29,895 nt of DNA from a virus. The stretch lies in the IMG/VR virus record IMGVR_UViG_3300025641_000026, positions 1 to 29,895 of that record. One strand, given 5' to 3'. A model generated the notes under the pieces. The model was not told where the DNA came from. It did no database searches and was given only the letters and a program-made list of their open reading frames with translations. Below are positions 1 through 7,812 of the stretch, piece by piece. A program made the position numbers and the translations under genes. The first letter of the stretch is position 1. Each line of letters starts with the position of its first letter.

Positions 1-1
1 T

Positions 2-1489
2 AAGTTTGGGGCCACCCAAGAGGCGGAAGAAGAGTTTGAGAGCATCTCTGATACTCTGGACTTCGGTGTTATCACGCAGGAACAACAACAGCGTGAGGTT
101 GTATTCCAGCCTAACCCCGGCCCACAGACGGACTTCCTAGCGGCCTCTGAGCGTGAGGTACTATATGGTGGCGCAGCCGGTGGAGGAAAAAGTTATGGAC
201 TGCTTGCAGACCCTATGCGGTACTTCCACAACAAGAACTTCAACGGGATCATCCTGCGCCGTACTAACGATGAATTGCGGGAATTGATCTGGAAGTCACA
301 AGAGATGTACCCGAAGATCTATCCGGGTGCTAAGTGGCAGGAGAAGAAGTCTCAGTGGGTGTTCCCTAGCGGTGCTAAACTGTGGATGACCTACCTAGAG
401 CGTGATGAAGATGTTCTGCGGTATCAGGGTCTAGCATTTAGCTACATAGCCTTTGACGAGCTTACACAGTACGCCACACCGTTTGCGTGGAACTACATGC
501 GCTCACGGCTTCGTACTACGGACCCAGAGCTACCTCTGTTCCAAAGAGCCACAACCAACCCCGGTGGTAGAGGGCATGGCTGGGTTAAGCAGATGTTCGT
601 AGACCCTGCGCCAGCAAACAAACGCTTTGTTGCAACGGATCTAGAGACCGGGGAGCCGATGGTATTCCCTAAAGGACATGACAAAGAGGGTGAGCCTCTT
701 TTCTACCGCAAGTTTATCCCTGCATCATTGAGAGACAATCCGTATCTTATGCAGGATGGGCAGTACGAGGCTAACCTTTTAGCTCTGCCTGAGATGCAGC
801 GGCGGCAGTTGCTAGAGGGTGATTGGGCAGTAGCAGATGGTGCAGCCTTCCCTGAGTTCAAACAGTCCAAGCATGTATGCGAACCCTTCGACATACCGGA
901 TGATTGGCGCAGGTTTAGGTCATGTGACTACGGTTATAGTTCTTATTCTGCGGTACACTGGTTTGCCATCGATCCTAGCTACGAGACTTTGTACGTTTAC
1001 CGGGAATTGTATGTGTCTAAGCATACCGGCAAAGACCTTGGCCGTGCGGTTATGGAAGCAGAGCGTGGTGAGAGCATACACTACGGTGTTCTTGATAGCT
1101 CTTGCTGGCACAACCGGGGTCAAATCGGCCCTAGCATAGCCGAAGAGATGGTCTCAATGGGTTGCCGCTGGCGTCCGAGTGATCGTTCTGCAGGCGCAAG
1201 GGTCTCCGGTAAGAACAGGTTCCACGAAGTTCTCAAGATTAACGAGGAAACGGATACCCCCGGCATCGTTTTCTTCAACACCTGCCGCCAGATTATAGCG
1301 GATCTCCCTGTAATACCTTCTGACCCCAAAGGTTCCGATGACATCGACCCCAGATATGCAACAGACCATGCATACGACAGCGTCCGGTACGGCATTATGA
1401 GTAGGCCCAGAGCCTTTTCACCCTTTGATATGGGACGGGGCGTCCCAATACAGCGGTACACACCCTCAGATTCAAGATTTGGATACTAA
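2..1489 (+). CDS. terL: Terminase large subunit (5' end cut by window)
   Basis: ATP-driven DNA-packaging motor and headful/terminal nuclease that docks on the portal. The frame is open from base 2, so the true start lies upstream; 495 codons are visible. The Walker A loop GGAAGGGKSYG is encoded at 167-199. A Walker B segment, YIAFDE, runs from 443 with Asp at 455 and Glu at 458. The C-terminal RNase H-like nuclease domain is recognisable from acidic residues in RSCDYGY (Asp at 926), VLDSS (Asp at 1094) and DHAYDS (Asp at 1364 and 1376). The first in-frame ATG inside the window (215) lies after the Walker A motif, so it cannot be the start. The portal gene follows after three bases. ATPase plus nuclease motifs in this order make the assignment firm; the packaging type (headful or cohesive) cannot be told from this piece. 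Confidence 0.96.
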   Translation, partial: KFGATQEAEEEFESISDTLDFGVITQEQQQREVVFQPNPGPQTDFLAASEREVLYGGAAGGGKSYGLLADPMRYFHNKNFNGIILRRTNDELRELIWKSQEMYPKIYPGAKWQEKKSQWVFPSGAKLWMTYLERDEDVLRYQGLAFSYIAFDELTQYATPFAWNYMRSRLRTTDPELPLFQRATTNPGGRGHGWVKQMFVDPAPANKRFVATDLETGEPMVFPKGHDKEGEPLFYRKFIPASLRDNPYLMQDGQYEANLLALPEMQRRQLLEGDWAVADGAAFPEFKQSKHVCEPFDIPDDWRRFRSCDYGYSSYSAVHWFAIDPSYETLYVYRELYVSKHTGKDLGRAVMEAERGESIHYGVLDSSCWHNRGQIGPSIAEEMVSMGCRWRPSDRSAGARVSGKNRFHEVLKINEETDTPGIVFFNTCRQIIADLPVIPSDPKGSDDIDPRYATDHAYDSVRYGIMSRPRAFSPFDMGRGVPIQRYTPSDSRFGY

Positions 1490-1492
1490 AAT

Positions 1493-3649
1493 ATGGCTTT
1501 AATGGATAAACCGACCGGATCTCTGACAGAAGATCAAACAGAAGCGGAGCAAGTTGTAGCTCTTGTAGAGGATGGTGACGTAGCACAAGAGAATTTAGAC
1601 TTCTCCGGGGCCGCATCCTTTATACAAGGGCAGTTTCGCAAGTCAAAAGACCACCGTTTGTCCGATGAAGAGCGTTGGTTAATGGCATATCGCAATTATC
1701 GGGGTATTTACGGCCCAGATGTGCAGTTTACTGACACAGAAAAGTCCCAAGCCTTTGTTAAGATCACTAAAACCAAGGTTTTGGCAGCATATGCGCAGAT
1801 TGTAGACGTATTATTCGCCGGTTCTAAGTTCCCGGTGGGTATTGAAAGCCGCAAGTACCCTAATAATGTTGCTGGTGAGGTAAATTACGACCCAAATGCC
1901 ATTACTTCTAAAAAAGTAGAGGAAATGGCCGGGGTACAGTACACTCCGAAGCGTCCTATTGCCCGTCCTGACATTGAGAAGGATTTGGGGCCATATAAGG
2001 ACAAATTAGAGCCTATTGCGGATGAATTGGAGATGGGTTCCGGGGATTCCCCTTCTGCTGTCTACTTTGAGCCTGCAAAAATGGCTGCACAGACCATGGA
2101 ACGCAAGATGCATGACCAGTTGGATGAAACCAGCGCCTCTAAGCACCTTCGTTCTGTAGCATTTGAAACATGCCTGTTCGGCACCGGTATTCTCAAGGGT
2201 CCATTTGCCTTCGACAAGGAATACCCACGTTGGGATGAAGAGGGTAATTATGATCCTTTGTATGAAACTATCCCCAAAGTGGAGTATGTGTCTATCTGGG
2301 ATCTATACCCCGACCCAGACGCCCGAAACATGGCTGAAGCTGAGTATACTATACAACGGCATCGTCTGAACCGTACCCAGCTTCGTGCGCTTAAACGCCG
2401 CCCACACTTCCGTACAGAGAGTATCGAACTCGCTATTGAGCAAGGCCCACAGTACCAGCGTGAGTATTGGGAAGATGCATTAGACGAAAGCAATAACTCT
2501 GAAAGCCCAGACCGCTTCGAGGTTCTTGAGTATTGGGGTGTGCTTGATGCAGAGCTTGCAGAACAGGCTGACATCGATCTGCCCGAAGAAATGGAAGATC
2601 GTGACGAAGTTCAGGTAAATGTTTGGGTCTGTAACGGCCAAATCCTTCGCCTAGTGATCAACCCGTTTACACCTACTCGCATCCCATACTCTGCAGTGCC
2701 TTATGAGCTTAACCCATACGGCTTCTTCGGTATCGGCGTTGCTGAGAATATGGAAGACACGCAGCTTCTGATGAATGGCTTCATGCGGATGGCTGTAGAT
2801 AACGGTGCGCTGTCCGGTAACCTCTTGATTGAGATTGATGAGACTAACCTCGTACCGGGGCAGGATCTTTCTGTGTACCCCGGCAAAGTGTTTCGGAGAC
2901 AGGGAGGCCAAGTTGGTGCTGCCATACACGGAACCAAGTTCCCTAACGTGTCTAACGAGCTTCTAATGATGTTCGATAAGGCCCGTCAGTTGTCTGACGA
3001 AGCTACAGGTATCCCTTCCTACAGCCACGGCGTAGGCGGGGTGATGGGTGTAGGCCGTACAGCCTCTGGTATGTCCATGCTTATGGGTGCAGCCGCACAG
3101 AACATCAAAGCGGTGGTACGCAACCTAGATGATTATCTGTTGGCTCCTCTGGGCAAAGCACTCTTCGCTTTCAACATGCAGTTTAACTTCGATCAGATGT
3201 ACACCAAAGGTGATCTTTCGGTTACAGCCCGTGGCACCGAGAGCTTGATGCGTAACGAGATCCGCAGCCAGCGTCTGCTACAGTTTATGCAGATGACCGC
3301 TAACCAACAGATGGCACCATTTGTTAAGTACGACTTCATCCTGCGTGAACTCGCAGCGTCCATGGACCTAGATGAAGACAAGATTATGAACGATCCACGG
3401 GAAGCGATGATCCAAGCCAAGATGATGGCTGAGATCCAAGCTATGATGCCCCAGCCTGATCCAGCCCAGCAGGCAGCGGCTGCAGCACAGGCAGGGGGCG
3501 CTCCTAGCCCTTCTGACCCCACAGGCAACGGCAATGGTAACATTGCACCGGGTAGCGCACCTGAACCGGGCGCTCCCGGCTTCACAGGCGCAGGTGGTGG
3601 AGACAACGGCGGGAACGTACCGCAGCCACCACAGGGGCAGCCTCAGTAA
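1493..3649 (+). CDS. Portal protein
   Basis: A 718-aa protein directly downstream of the terminase, in the position and size range of podovirus portals (head-tail connectors). It would form the ring at the unique capsid vertex through which DNA is packaged and ejected. The body is mixed alpha/beta with conserved-looking stretches such as YWGVLDAEL, NPFTPTRIPYSAVPYE and a glycine-rich segment GVGGVMGVGRTASGMSML, all familiar from phage portals. The last ~70 residues are low complexity, rich in Ala, Gln, Pro, Gly and Asn, and probably disordered. The start at 1493 is four bases after the terminase stop; a second ATG at 1502 is possible, and neither has a strong Shine-Dalgarno. The stop overlaps the next start as TAATG, suggesting translational coupling. 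The call rests on position, size and residue pattern rather than a diagnostic motif. Confidence 0.9.
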   Translation: MALMDKPTGSLTEDQTEAEQVVALVEDGDVAQENLDFSGAASFIQGQFRKSKDHRLSDEERWLMAYRNYRGIYGPDVQFTDTEKSQAFVKITKTKVLAAYAQIVDVLFAGSKFPVGIESRKYPNNVAGEVNYDPNAITSKKVEEMAGVQYTPKRPIARPDIEKDLGPYKDKLEPIADELEMGSGDSPSAVYFEPAKMAAQTMERKMHDQLDETSASKHLRSVAFETCLFGTGILKGPFAFDKEYPRWDEEGNYDPLYETIPKVEYVSIWDLYPDPDARNMAEAEYTIQRHRLNRTQLRALKRRPHFRTESIELAIEQGPQYQREYWEDALDESNNSESPDRFEVLEYWGVLDAELAEQADIDLPEEMEDRDEVQVNVWVCNGQILRLVINPFTPTRIPYSAVPYELNPYGFFGIGVAENMEDTQLLMNGFMRMAVDNGALSGNLLIEIDETNLVPGQDLSVYPGKVFRRQGGQVGAAIHGTKFPNVSNELLMMFDKARQLSDEATGIPSYSHGVGGVMGVGRTASGMSMLMGAAAQNIKAVVRNLDDYLLAPLGKALFAFNMQFNFDQMYTKGDLSVTARGTESLMRNEIRSQRLLQFMQMTANQQMAPFVKYDFILRELAASMDLDEDKIMNDPREAMIQAKMMAEIQAMMPQPDPAQQAAAAAQAGGAPSPSDPTGNGNGNIAPGSAPEPGAPGFTGAGGGDNGGNVPQPPQGQPQ

Positions 3650-3864
3650 TGGATAAGGCACAGTACCGCACATTCCTGCCCTTGGTGAACAACCGGGAAC
3701 TGATGAACCTTCTGCAAGAGTATGCTGCCGCCCGAATTGAAGGGTGCCGTGACCTCTTAGAGAAACAAAAAGATCCCCAGCGTATTTTAGAAGTCCAAGG
3801 AGCCATCACAGAGCTTCGTAGATTTAAAACGCTTCGTGATGAAGTGATTAAGGGTGCAGAATAA
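3649..3864 (+). CDS. Small helical protein, unknown function
   Basis: A 71-aa, mostly alpha-helical, charged protein between portal and the 905-aa virion protein. Both its start and its stop overlap neighbours as TAATG, so it is almost certainly translated as part of the head operon. It has no signal peptide, membrane segment or recognisable motif. One Cys is present in RIEGCRDLLEKQ. Sequence such as LQEYAAARIEGCRDLL and AITELRRFKTLRDEV suggests two helices that could form a coiled coil. Small proteins in this slot are common in podoviruses, and I know of no agreed function. A portal-associated or assembly role would be a guess from position. Confidence 0.8.
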   Translation: MDKAQYRTFLPLVNNRELMNLLQEYAAARIEGCRDLLEKQKDPQRILEVQGAITELRRFKTLRDEVIKGAE

Positions 3865-6581
3865 TGGACGCTATTACTGAGCATCACTATCTAAACATTG
3901 CTAGGGGTAAGGCTAAAACTCTTGAGGATGGTAACTTAGCGACTGTGAATACCATCATCGTAAACATCGATGGGGTCGAAACTCTGATACCCACCGTATG
4001 GGATGGTGAAATAGTCTCTGATGAACAAGCTATTCGTTTTGCAATCGATAGCGGCGTAGATTGGCCCACCCGTACAGGTGAAAATGCGGTTCAAGAATTA
4101 GAAGAGTTTGACGCAGAAATTCATAAATCTATGACCGACATGACAAGTCCTGAAGAGGCTTCTGAGATATTACAGAATAATAAAAAGGGTTTTGATGCTG
4201 GCGGTCTTATGGCCGAAAACACCCAAACGGAAGAAGCATTAGGTTGGGCTGCAGAGGGCAAGAAACTTGCTGTGAAGCCTTCGGATATTTCTCTTAAAGA
4301 TGCTGCCACCTTTGTAGCTAGTATGACACCTATTATTGGTGATGCTATGGCAGCCAAAGAGGTCTACGATGAGCTACAAAAAGACGAACCTAATTACTAT
4401 CTAGCGGGTGCGCTGGGCGGTGCTGCCTTAGTAGGACTTGTGCCGGGTGTAGGAGATGCTGCCGCTAAAGCTATTAAGAAGGGTGCTAAAGAAGTATTTG
4501 ACGTAGCAAAGCGTGTAGAGGTTGACCCTAATGCCATGGGGTCTGGTCTTGGTAATGTAAGGCTTAAACCTAAATCAGATGATATTCTTGCTGACGCACC
4601 ATCAGATGCTGTTGATGACTTAGGATTTACTCCTGATACATTAGCTTCTTGGAAAAATGAAAACTACGCAAAAGATAAGTTCCGTGTACCTCCTGATGAT
4701 GAAATGGCTGCAGCGGCAACTAACTTGCGAGAAGGCAAAATTACTTCTGAACAATTTAGATCTTTGTCTTCAGAACGTCAGCCTATTAAACCCATCACTG
4801 AAATGCCAAAATTTCCCACCAAGGAAGAGGTAGTTCAAGCCCTCCACGCTACAGATTCCCGTAAGACAAAAAAGGGTGTTATTGGTATTAATAAAACCAT
4901 TGAAGATGGTACACCCATTTCTGCTAGATTAGATATTCCCGCTTACAATAATACAGATACATGGGTTGTTTCTCTGCATGATGGATCTACAGCCCAAGGT
5001 AAAAGCGTAGGGTACGGTCAGACTGCCGTTCTTAACGATGTTAATTTTACAAGTAATTCTCTTGCGGCATCAAACATTGCAACGGGCAGCCCCAAAGCAA
5101 CAATTGCTCGTATGCAAGGCTCATGGCAAAATATGGAGCCAGAAGAAGTATACAAGAAAGTTCAGGGATTATTCGATGACTCTGAATGGTCACAGGTAGG
5201 TATGAACCCTTATCGGGCCTCCTATTTTTATGATAAAGCAGATGGTATGCCTGTGGTATCCGCTGATCAGGTAATGCAGGTAGGCCCGTTAGTATTTGCT
5301 AAGAAGGCCGTTAAAACAACTCCAGATGATCCCCGCTTTGAATTTGAAATAAAACGCACGGGTGTAAAAGCCAATTTTGATGAGGGTGGTCTTATGGTCG
5401 AAACAAGCCCTCGCCCTAAGTCTCGCCCAAAGACAGTATTACCCTACGAGGATGCAGATAAGATTGAGCGTCTGGTATGGGCAGAAGCCCGTGGGGAGGG
5501 CGTAGAAGGCCGAAACGCTGTCCGTGGGGTGATCTTCAACCGATTAGCCTCTTCACGCTTCCCAGACACCGTAGATGAGCTTCTGACCGCAGATGAGTTT
5601 GAACCCATCCGTAAGTATGGTGACGTTTATAGCATCCCCGTACCAGAAGAGGATTTGCAACAGGGTCACGCTGAGTTCGCTGATTACTATCAGATGGGTG
5701 AGGACGCTGTAGACGGGCGTACATTCTTCCAGAACACTAAGACTACTAAGGCCCGTGGTACAAACTTTTCTGGCCCAGATCCAATAACCATCGGGAAGCA
5801 CACTTTTACCCGTGGCTATGAAGGCCAAGAGCCGGTGTACGACACAGATTTCTCACACAATATTACGATTACTTATCCAGAGTACGCAGAGGCCGAAGGC
5901 ATGGCCCTTGGTGGTTTAGCGGTAGCTCGTAAAGGCATTATGACCCCGGAAGGCGAAGACATGGCAAACAATAAATTTCAGTTAGACGAAAACAAAGCAG
6001 ATACTAACAATGACGGGTCTCTGTCTGCATACGAGAAGACCCGTGCAGAGGCAGTACAGAAGGCCACCTCTGAAGAGGAAGAGCTTGATATGTACCACGG
6101 CGGCATGATGGGTCCAGTAGATCCCGTGTCCGGTAATCCAATCCCCGTGGGTTCCTCTGCCGAAGAGGTACGGGACGATATTGATATTAACATATCCCAA
6201 GGCGAATACGTTCTGCCTGCAGATGTAGTCAAATGGCATGGCCTGAAACACATCATGGATCTGCAAGAAGAGGCAAAGATGGGTCTTATGGCAATGGATG
6301 CCATGGGGCTTATCAAAGAGGCTGACGAAGAAGCAGCCGAAGAAGAGGGCGAAGTCTGTCCGAAGTGTGATGGTGCTGGGTGTGATCACTGTGATGGCAC
6401 AGGGTATCATTACGAGGAAGAGGCAACCCCAGAGGGTGAAGTTGTAGAAGAAGCAGTTGTGGAGGTTTCCGAAGAGGAACCGGAAGTCAACGAAACAGAT
6501 GATTACAAAGACAGTGATTATTCCAAAAAGACTTCCATGTACGGCATGGTGAAGAAACCCAAGGTTACCTTCATCGTGTGA
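3864..6581 (+). CDS. Large mosaic virion protein with SleB-type hydrolase domain
   Basis: A 905-aa multidomain protein. Residues 1-95 resemble a domain seen at the N-terminus of phage virion proteins (GNLATVNT, then LIPTVWDGEIVSDEQAI). Residues ~135-215 include a hydrophobic Gly/Ala segment (TPIIGDAMAAKEVYDEL, then LAGALGGAALVGLVPGVGDAA). Residues ~270-500 resemble a region I associate with large phage polyvalent proteins (GKSVGYGQTAVLNDV; QVGMNPYRASYFYDKADG); its function is unknown to me. Residues 533-655 look like a SleB/Hydrolase_2 cell-wall hydrolase, with likely catalytic Glu541 in VWAEARGEG and downstream NRLAS. Residues 713-724 form an EF-hand-like loop, and 832-848 contain a Cys4 DnaJ-like knuckle. 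GGL motifs lie between the regions (110, 505, 683). Its place between portal and scaffold suggests a packaged virion protein that cuts peptidoglycan during entry (inference). Confidence 0.85.
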   Translation: MDAITEHHYLNIARGKAKTLEDGNLATVNTIIVNIDGVETLIPTVWDGEIVSDEQAIRFAIDSGVDWPTRTGENAVQELEEFDAEIHKSMTDMTSPEEASEILQNNKKGFDAGGLMAENTQTEEALGWAAEGKKLAVKPSDISLKDAATFVASMTPIIGDAMAAKEVYDELQKDEPNYYLAGALGGAALVGLVPGVGDAAAKAIKKGAKEVFDVAKRVEVDPNAMGSGLGNVRLKPKSDDILADAPSDAVDDLGFTPDTLASWKNENYAKDKFRVPPDDEMAAAATNLREGKITSEQFRSLSSERQPIKPITEMPKFPTKEEVVQALHATDSRKTKKGVIGINKTIEDGTPISARLDIPAYNNTDTWVVSLHDGSTAQGKSVGYGQTAVLNDVNFTSNSLAASNIATGSPKATIARMQGSWQNMEPEEVYKKVQGLFDDSEWSQVGMNPYRASYFYDKADGMPVVSADQVMQVGPLVFAKKAVKTTPDDPRFEFEIKRTGVKANFDEGGLMVETSPRPKSRPKTVLPYEDADKIERLVWAEARGEGVEGRNAVRGVIFNRLASSRFPDTVDELLTADEFEPIRKYGDVYSIPVPEEDLQQGHAEFADYYQMGEDAVDGRTFFQNTKTTKARGTNFSGPDPITIGKHTFTRGYEGQEPVYDTDFSHNITITYPEYAEAEGMALGGLAVARKGIMTPEGEDMANNKFQLDENKADTNNDGSLSAYEKTRAEAVQKATSEEEELDMYHGGMMGPVDPVSGNPIPVGSSAEEVRDDIDINISQGEYVLPADVVKWHGLKHIMDLQEEAKMGLMAMDAMGLIKEADEEAAEEEGEVCPKCDGAGCDHCDGTGYHYEEEATPEGEVVEEAVVEVSEEEPEVNETDDYKDSDYSKKTSMYGMVKKPKVTFIV

Positions 6582-6587
6582 TTTAGA

Positions 6588-6615
6588 GGGCCACCTTCAC
6601 CGAAGAGTGAAGCCC
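6588..6615 (+). other. Intergenic stem-loop before scaffold gene
   Basis: In the 47-base gap before the scaffold gene, GGGC (6588-6591) can pair with GCCC (6612-6615), and TTCAC (6596-6600) with GTGAA (6607-6611). This gives a bulged hairpin with a six-base loop. There is no U tract, so it is not a classic terminator. It sits just before the AGAGGA ribosome binding site (6617-6622) and might act as an mRNA processing or stability element. Structure seen, role inferred. Confidence 0.35.
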
Positions 6616-6628
6616 CCAGAGGAAAACC

Positions 6629-7402
6629 ATGAGCAAATATAGACGTAAAGAAGAGCTAGAGGCTGATACCTCTTACTCTGAAGAATTGGAAGCACAGGTA
6701 GCTGTAGATTCTGAACCCAAAGAGCCTGAAGAGGCTTCCTTTAAAAAACGGTATGGAGACCTTCGGCGTCACACCCAACAGTTGATGTCCCAGAAGGATC
6801 AAGAGCTAGAGAAGCTGAAGTCACAGCTTGATAGCGCCGCAAAGGGCCAGATCAAATTTCCCAAGACTGATGAGGAAATTGAGCAATGGACGAACAAGTA
6901 TCCTGATGTTGCGAAGATCGTAGACACTATTGCACGGAAACGTGCCAATGAAGCTCTTGAAGAAGGCGAGAAGCGTTTAGGTCATCTGAAGGATTTGGAG
7001 ACTAAACTCACTAAAAAAGAAGCAGAGCAACAGCTAATGAAGCTGCATCCTGACTTCAACGAGATCCGGCAAGACCCAGCCTTCCACGAATGGGTAGCCA
7101 TGCAGCCACTGTACATCAATGATGCTCTGTATAAGAACAACACAGATGCCATGGCCGCAGCCCGTGCAATCGACTTGTACAAGGCAGACACCGGTAAGCG
7201 TAAGACTTCCTCAAAGAAGTCGGCAGCACAGGCAGTAGGTCGATCAACCTCTGCAACACCGGCGGCTACGGGAAAAGCTAAGTTTAGCGAAAGCCAAGTA
7301 GCTCGTATGTCTGATCGTGAGTACGATGTTAATGAGGAAGCAATCCTTGAAGCCATGAAGGCAGGTGCATTTACCTACGACATGACCGGCGGCGCACGTT
7401 AA
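6629..7402 (+). CDS. Capsid scaffolding protein (probable)
   Basis: A 257-aa, highly charged, mostly helical protein immediately before the major capsid gene, the standard slot for phage scaffolds. The N-terminal third is acidic (EELEADTSYSEELEAQ). It is followed by coiled-coil-like heptads (LMSQKDQELEKLKSQLDSA; HLKDLETKLTKKEAEQQL). A lysine/serine/alanine-rich linker (GKRKTSSKKSAAQAVGRS) precedes a C-terminal helix with basic and acidic residues (AKFSESQVARMSDREYDVNEEA), which could be the coat-binding end. There is no signal peptide or membrane segment. The start at 6629 is supported by AGAGGA about seven bases upstream. A scaffold assembles the procapsid and leaves before DNA packaging. 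The call comes from context and composition; scaffolds are poorly conserved in sequence. Confidence 0.78.
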   Translation: MSKYRRKEELEADTSYSEELEAQVAVDSEPKEPEEASFKKRYGDLRRHTQQLMSQKDQELEKLKSQLDSAAKGQIKFPKTDEEIEQWTNKYPDVAKIVDTIARKRANEALEEGEKRLGHLKDLETKLTKKEAEQQLMKLHPDFNEIRQDPAFHEWVAMQPLYINDALYKNNTDAMAAARAIDLYKADTGKRKTSSKKSAAQAVGRSTSATPAATGKAKFSESQVARMSDREYDVNEEAILEAMKAGAFTYDMTGGAR

Positions 7403-7430
7403 CTAAATGGCAGTCCTAGCAAATTAACTA

Positions 7431-7458
7431 TTGACAAAATGAGCAATACTTATATGCT
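7431..7458 (+). promoter_or_regulatory. Candidate sigma70 promoter P1 for capsid gene
   Basis: A perfect -35 TTGACA (7431-7436) is followed after 16 bases by TATGCT (7453-7458), which matches the TATAAT consensus at four of six positions. It lies in the AT-rich non-coding gap after the scaffold gene and points to the capsid gene. It would give the capsid transcription independent of the upstream head genes. Pattern seen; activity inferred. Confidence 0.55.
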
Positions 7459-7481
7459 AGGGCTGTCCCTACTAGGGGCAG

Positions 7482-7512
7482 GTTATAGTAATAGCTATTT
7501 ACTAACTATAAC
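7482..7512. promoter_or_regulatory. Palindromic operator-like element
   Basis: GTTATAGT (7482-7489) and its exact inverse complement ACTATAAC (7505-7512) flank a perfect ten-base palindrome AATAGCTATT (7490-7499). The element lies between the two candidate capsid promoters and overlaps the -35 of the second. Nested dyads in a promoter are typical of repressor or activator sites. The AT-rich make-up raises the chance of coincidence, and no regulator gene is visible in the window. Confidence 0.4.
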
Positions 7513-7526
7513 AAACGTGCTATACT
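7498..7526 (+). promoter_or_regulatory. Candidate sigma70 promoter P2 for capsid gene
   Basis: A -35 of TTTACT (7498-7503), a 17-base spacer and a -10 of TATACT (7521-7526) that matches TATAAT in five of six positions. TGC directly before the -10 gives an extended -10. The expected start point, near 7533, would leave a leader of about 280 bases before the capsid ATG. The -10 context GTGCTATACT is almost repeated at the promoter near 20266. Confidence 0.6.
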
Positions 7527-7532
7527 TATTAT

Positions 7533-7812
7533 ATCAAGCAAACTTCTACCTGTCTTATTACATAAGATAGCTACGAGATTGTTTAGATGATCTCTCACAA
7601 ACCAGAGCCTCTTTTAAAGACTACCTCTTAGTTTGTTACTACCTTCAGAAGAATTAAGAATTTTAGTCTACCAGTGTGGTATGGCCCGTAGTTTTGTATC
7701 ATGGCCTGATACATCTTGTACGCACCCATAACATAAACACTGCCACTTAATAATTCCCTTCTGTCTTGTCTGTCGGCTAGTCCGACCTGCCATTTCACAA
7801 GGAGATATTACA
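7533..7812 (+). other. Long capsid mRNA leader with hairpins
   Basis: About 280 bases between the inferred P2 start and the capsid ATG hold no convincing gene or tRNA. Several short inverted repeats are visible: GAGAT/ATCTC (7575-7594), AGACTA/TAGTCT (7618-7669), a perfect seven-base stem TGTATCA/TGATACA with a five-base loop (7695-7713), and GTCGG/CCGAC in the last 45 bases. A strong ribosome binding site AAGGAG (7799-7804) ends eight bases before the ATG. The leader may stabilise the capsid mRNA; that function is inferred. Confidence 0.5.

Noticed and set aside
7439-7570. A 43-codon hydrophobic reading frame in the capsid leader
   Set aside because: It has no ribosome binding site, overlaps both promoters and the palindrome, and its Tyr/Leu-rich make-up follows from AT-rich DNA.
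7403-7812. tRNA gene in the largest gap
   Set aside because: I found no cloverleaf with T-loop GTTCRA and matching acceptor stem; only simple hairpins are present.
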